Shown here piece after piece: positions 61,166-64,000 of a stretch of 64,000 nucleotides of DNA; position 1 is the first letter of the stretch, and each line of letters starts with the position of its first letter. Source of the stretch: Sinomonas susongensis. GTDB lineage: Bacteria; Actinomycetota; Actinomycetes; Actinomycetales; Micrococcaceae. The stretch lies in contig NZ_SSNH01000003.1 of assembly GCF_005877005.1 (NCBI RefSeq), positions 220,301 through 284,300 on the forward strand, in the 5' to 3' direction. The position numbers were made by a program, and so were the translations under genes. Under the pieces are notes generated by a model. That model made no database searches, had not been told where the DNA came from, and worked only from the letters and a program-made list of their open reading frames with translations.

Positions 61166-61750
61166 ATGAGCGACAAGCTCGCCGCCCAGAAGCGCACTGA
61201 GTTCGGCAAGGGCTACGCCCGCCGCGCCCGCGCCGCAGGCAAGATCCCCGCAGTCATCTACGGCCACGGTGCCGAGCCGATGCACGTCAACCTCCCCGGC
61301 CGGGAGACCGTCCTCGCGGTCCGCGTGGCCAACGCCCTCCTCACCATCGACCTCGAGGGCACCGAGCACCTCGCGATCGTCAAGGACATCCAGCGTGATC
61401 CGGTCCGCCAGATCATCGAGCACATGGACCTCCTCACGGTCCAGCGTGGCGAGAAGGTCGAGGTGGACGTCCCCGTCCACGTCGTCGGCGAGACCGCTCC
61501 GGGCACCGTCGTCACGCACGAGACCGTCGCCGTGACCGTCGAGGCCGAGGCCACCCACCTCCCGACCGCGCTCGAGGTGAGCATCGAGGGCCGCGGGGCG
61601 GGCGAGCACGTCCACGCCTCCGACGTCCAGCTCCCGCAGAACGTCACGCTCGTCACGGACGCCGAGACGATCATCGTCAACATCTCCGAGGCAAGCGCGG
61701 CTGTGACCGAGGAGCCGGCCGAGGCGGGCGAAGAGGCCGCTGCAGAGTAG
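61166..61750 (+). CDS. rplY: 50S ribosomal protein L25 / general stress protein Ctc
   Basis: A 194-residue CTC-type L25. The N-terminal 5S rRNA-binding beta-barrel (about 1-90) contains QKRTEFGKGYARRARAAGKIPAVIYGHG and HLAIVKDIQRDPVRQIIEHMDL; the C-terminal TL5/CTC domain (about 95-180) has VPVHVVGETAPGTVV and HVHASDVQLPQNV, then an acidic Ala/Glu tail. It binds 5S rRNA in the central protuberance. GAAGGAG precedes ATG 61166. Its leader looks regulatory. Confidence 0.95.
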   Translation: MSDKLAAQKRTEFGKGYARRARAAGKIPAVIYGHGAEPMHVNLPGRETVLAVRVANALLTIDLEGTEHLAIVKDIQRDPVRQIIEHMDLLTVQRGEKVEVDVPVHVVGETAPGTVVTHETVAVTVEAEATHLPTALEVSIEGRGAGEHVHASDVQLPQNVTLVTDAETIIVNISEASAAVTEEPAEAGEEAAAE

Positions 61751-61770
61751 CTGACCCTCTCGAGGAACTC

Positions 61771-61803
61771 GAGGCGGCCTTCCCCCTGAGGGTGGGCCGC
61801 CTC
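61771..61803 (+). terminator. Intrinsic terminator of rplY
   Basis: GAGGCGGCC (61771-61779) and GGCCGCCTC (61795-61803) form a 9-bp stem with an inner CCCTGAGGG-type extension; TTCCC then CGTTT follow. Confidence 0.7.
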
Positions 61804-61900
61804 TTCCCTCGTTTCGGCCCTCTCGGTTCTGGCCGTTGCACGTCCTGGTTCCACATCTGGGCTCCACATCCTGGTTGCCCATCCTGAAGGAGCAGTCCCC

Positions 61901-62485
61901 ATGGCAGAGACTTGGCTCGTCGTCGGGCTCGGCAACCCGGGCCCGAAGTACAGCGGCAACCGGCACAACGTCGGCCAGATGGTCCTTGACGAGCTCGCGG
62001 GCCGCGTCGGCGGGACCTTCTCGTCGCACCGGTCGCGCGCCGTCGTCCTGGAGGGCCGGCTCGGCATCGGGGGCCCCCGCGTCGTGCTCGCAAAGCCCCT
62101 CACGTACATGAACGAGTCCGGAGGCCCGGTCTCGGCTGCGGCCAAGTTCTACGGGATAGATCCCGAGCACGTCATCGCTGTCCACGACGAGCTGGACATC
62201 CCGTTCGACGCGGTCCGCCTCAAGCGCGGCGGGGGAGAGGGCGGCCACAATGGGCTCCGGGACATCTCGCGAGCCCTCGGCACCAAGGACTACTACCGCG
62301 TGCGGGTGGGCGTCGGGCGCCCTCCCGGACGGACGGACCCCGCCGACTTCGTGCTGCACGACTTCTCGCCCACGGAGCGCAAGGACCTTCCGTTCCTCCT
62401 GGGGGAGGGGGCCGACGCCGTCGAGCTCCTCGTGCGCGAAGGCCTCCTCGCCGCGCAGCAGAAGCACCACCCCGCAAAGGCGTAG
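61901..62485 (+). CDS. pth: Peptidyl-tRNA hydrolase
   Basis: A 194-residue Pth that releases peptides from drop-off peptidyl-tRNAs. Motifs: [23 protein letters not shown] (catalytic N/H, about 6-28), [15 protein letters not shown] near 65-79, and [31 protein letters not shown] near 92-122 (catalytic Asp). GAAGGAG precedes ATG 61901. In this actinobacterial order it follows rplY. The 150-bp gap holds the rplY terminator and a short CATCCTGGTT-like repeat. Confidence 0.96.
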   Translation: MAETWLVVGLGNPGPKYSGNRHNVGQMVLDELAGRVGGTFSSHRSRAVVLEGRLGIGGPRVVLAKPLTYMNESGGPVSAAAKFYGIDPEHVIAVHDELDIPFDAVRLKRGGGEGGHNGLRDISRALGTKDYYRVRVGVGRPPGRTDPADFVLHDFSPTERKDLPFLLGEGADAVELLVREGLLAAQQKHHPAKA

Positions 62486-62497
62486 CCGGGGCTCTCC

Positions 62498-63376
62498 TCA
62501 GGGTTGAGCGGTCCCATCCGCCTCATCGAAGCAGCGAAGCGTTGCATCCCGCGCCTTCGCCAGAGCGTCCATCAGGGGCCTGGCCCGGTGTTCTGCGGCG
62601 AGCATCTCCACGCCCCAAGGCCCATCCCAGCCGATGCGCCGCATGGTGCTGATGAATCCGACAACGTCCTGATCCCCTTCGCCCGGGTAACGGCGGTTGT
62701 CGCGCGTGTCTTCGAACAGCGTGCCTCGCGGCTCTGCATCGGCGTCGCACAGCTCGACGCCGAAGACCATCGAGGGAGTCAGCGCCACGGCGAGTTGATC
62801 GAGCGTCGTCCCCGCACGGAAGACATGCCAGTAGTCCACGATGAGGCCCGCTGCCTGGTGGTCCACTCTTCCTACCAGTTCAACGCCCTGCGGAATCGAG
62901 GCGATCATTGCGAAGGGGAGGGGCTCGAGGGCGACCCTGGTGCCAGCCGCGGCAGCCTCGTCGGCCAGGCTCCGCAAGGGCTCAACCAAGGGGGCGACCG
63001 AGGGAATTGCGCTCCCGAAGCTCGTGCCCACCTTGATCCACCGCGAATTGAAGGCCTTGGCCGCCTCGACAAGGAGCGACCAGGTGGTCCGCCATGGCGA
63101 GGCGTCGGTGTCAAGCCACCAGTCGCTCGCAAGCTCGACCTCGATGGGGCCGATGCCGACGGCGTCTGCGTGCGCCCGCAGCCGGTCGAACCCGAGGTCG
63201 TCCCGGATTCGCCCCAGATCGCTCTGGGAGAAACCCATTCCCGTATAGCCCAGGTCCGCGCAGGCGCTGACCCTGTCGAGGGCAGAGAACGGGCTGAGGT
63301 CGGGGGTGCCCAGGGGTGCCACTGGACCGGCGCTTGTCCAACACGTGGCAACCAGATTCCGTGAGGGGAGTGACAT
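62498..63376 (-). CDS. Sugar phosphate isomerase/epimerase family TIM-barrel protein
   Basis: A 292-residue AP-endonuclease-2-like TIM barrel (IolE/IolH/hydroxypyruvate-isomerase type): SALDRVSACADLGYTGMGFSQ near 30-50, VALEPLPF near 148 and GLIVDYWHVFRAG near 176, with conserved metal-binding E, D and H, then DNRRYPGEGDQDVVGFISTM. The exact reaction cannot be named. It precedes an acylating semialdehyde dehydrogenase in the same orientation, suggesting inositol-, propanoate- or sugar-acid catabolism. ATG 63376 has GAGGAG upstream. Confidence 0.75.
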   Translation of the reverse strand: MSLPSRNLVATCWTSAGPVAPLGTPDLSPFSALDRVSACADLGYTGMGFSQSDLGRIRDDLGFDRLRAHADAVGIGPIEVELASDWWLDTDASPWRTTWSLLVEAAKAFNSRWIKVGTSFGSAIPSVAPLVEPLRSLADEAAAAGTRVALEPLPFAMIASIPQGVELVGRVDHQAAGLIVDYWHVFRAGTTLDQLAVALTPSMVFGVELCDADAEPRGTLFEDTRDNRRYPGEGDQDVVGFISTMRRIGWDGPWGVEMLAAEHRARPLMDALAKARDATLRCFDEADGTAQP

Positions 63377-63418
63377 CTTGCTCCTCGTCAGGTCTCGCTC
63401 CTAGTCAGGCCAACGCGC

Positions 63419-64000
63419 CTAGTTGGAGGGGAAGTTGTAGGAGGCGCCGGAGGCGTGGGTGGGTTCGGGCCAGCGTTGGGTGACGACCTTGGCGCGGGTG
63501 TAGAAGGAGACGCCTTCTTCGCCGTAGATGTGCTTGTCGCCGAAGAGGGAGTTCTTCCAGCCGCCGAAGGAGTGGTAGGCGACCGGGACGGGGATCGGGA
63601 CGTTGACCCCGATCATGCCCACGTGGACGCCGCGGTGGAACTTGCGGGCGTTGGAGCCGGAGGAGGTGAAGATCGCGGTGCCGTTGCCGTAGGGGTTGGA
63701 GTTGATCAGCTCGATGGCCTCCTCCACGGTCTGCACCCTCACCACGCCCAGGACCGGGCCGAAGATCTCCTCGGTGTAGGCGGCCATGTCCGTTCCGACG
63801 TTGTCGATCACGGTGGGGCCGAACCAGAACCCGTCCTCCTTGCCCGGGACGGTGAACTCGCGCCCGTCCACGACCAGGTCGGCCCCGGCCTCGGCCGCGG
63901 AGGTCACGATCGACTTCATCCGCTCCTTCGAGGCCGCGGTGATGACCGGGCCCATCTCCGCCCCCGGGTCGGTGCCCTCGGCGACCCTGACCGCCTCGGC
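63419..64000 (-). CDS. CoA-acylating methylmalonate-semialdehyde dehydrogenase, C-terminal part (runs off window end)
   Basis: The last 193 residues of an MmsA/IolA-type aldehyde dehydrogenase. Visible: GTDPGAEMGPVITAASKERM, FWFGPTVIDNV, EEIFGPVLGVVRVQTVEEAIELI, NGTAIFTSSGSNARKFHRGVHVGMIGVNVPIPVPVAYHSFGGWKNSLFGDKHIYGEEGVSFYTRAKVVTQRWP-type features shared by MmsA, which oxidises (methyl)malonate semialdehyde to acyl-CoA. The catalytic Cys is outside the window. 42 bp separate it from the epimerase-like gene downstream. Confidence 0.85.
   Translation of the reverse strand, partial: AEAVRVAEGTDPGAEMGPVITAASKERMKSIVTSAAEAGADLVVDGREFTVPGKEDGFWFGPTVIDNVGTDMAAYTEEIFGPVLGVVRVQTVEEAIELINSNPYGNGTAIFTSSGSNARKFHRGVHVGMIGVNVPIPVPVAYHSFGGWKNSLFGDKHIYGEEGVSFYTRAKVVTQRWPEPTHASGASYNFPSN

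Overview
This 64 kb window is high-G+C actinobacterial chromosome. It most resembles Micrococcaceae of the Arthrobacter/Sinomonas type. The evidence is a mycothiol-conjugate amidase (Mca), a WhiB regulator, a resuscitation-promoting factor, DUF3499/DUF4245/DUF4307/DUF5719 proteins, a short Z-isoprenyl diphosphate synthase, and gene order that matches from memory three core blocks of Mycobacterium tuberculosis. No CRISPR array, prophage or insertion sequence is visible. About 95% of the window is coding and no gap without a gene exceeds 300 bp.

Region 1 (1-19101): a truncated DeoR regulator diverges from an aldose 1-epimerase; then an AI-2E-type transporter and threonine deaminase (ilvA). From greA onward the order greA, DUF4307, mca, small membrane protein, DUF255 protein, hemolysin III, uppS, (MFS/GntR), PhoH2, (prepilin peptidase, Nudix), fumC, carbonic anhydrase, DUF4245, glpX parallels Rv1080c-Rv1100.

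Region 2 (19186-37244): a FemX-type aminoacyl transferase, a TRIC channel, manA, purE/purK, GtrA, TIGR03089, WhiB, a 1157-residue family 2 glycosyltransferase, DUF5719, a metallopeptidase-family protein, DUF3499, Trm112 and S-adenosylhomocysteinase. This parallels Rv3277-Rv3248c, but the phosphomannomutase I expect there is absent. An L,D-transpeptidase and a DUF1461 membrane protein follow.

Region 3 (37321-62485): acyl-CoA ligase, protein O-mannosyltransferase, rsmI, then an accessory block (succinate-semialdehyde dehydrogenase, MoxR/DUF58/transglutaminase operon, DUF222-HNH protein) where metG would be expected. The conserved run tatD, rpf, rsmA, ispE, ABC-F, dedA, tetR, tRNA-Gln, glmU, prs, rplY, pth follows (compare Rv1002c-Rv1018c). 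The right edge (62498-64000) enters a catabolic locus with a TIM-barrel epimerase and an acylating methylmalonate-semialdehyde dehydrogenase.

Three themes cut across the genes. First, about 20 genes carry a TANNNT -10 hexamer 6-8 nt before the start codon, which predicts leaderless mRNAs; two of these form an 18-bp divergent pair with overlapping -10 elements. Second, short tandem repeats (13-38 bp units) sit at gene ends. In several loci each unit carries its own stop codon, so the true stop is followed by copies that often close all three frames. In-frame versions lengthen protein termini (FemX, RsmA, HNH, TatD, DUF1461). I consider these repeats the best candidate for something undescribed. 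Third, the rplY leader contains interleaved long complementary segments, one covering the ribosome binding site, below a 12-bp inverted repeat that brackets its promoter.
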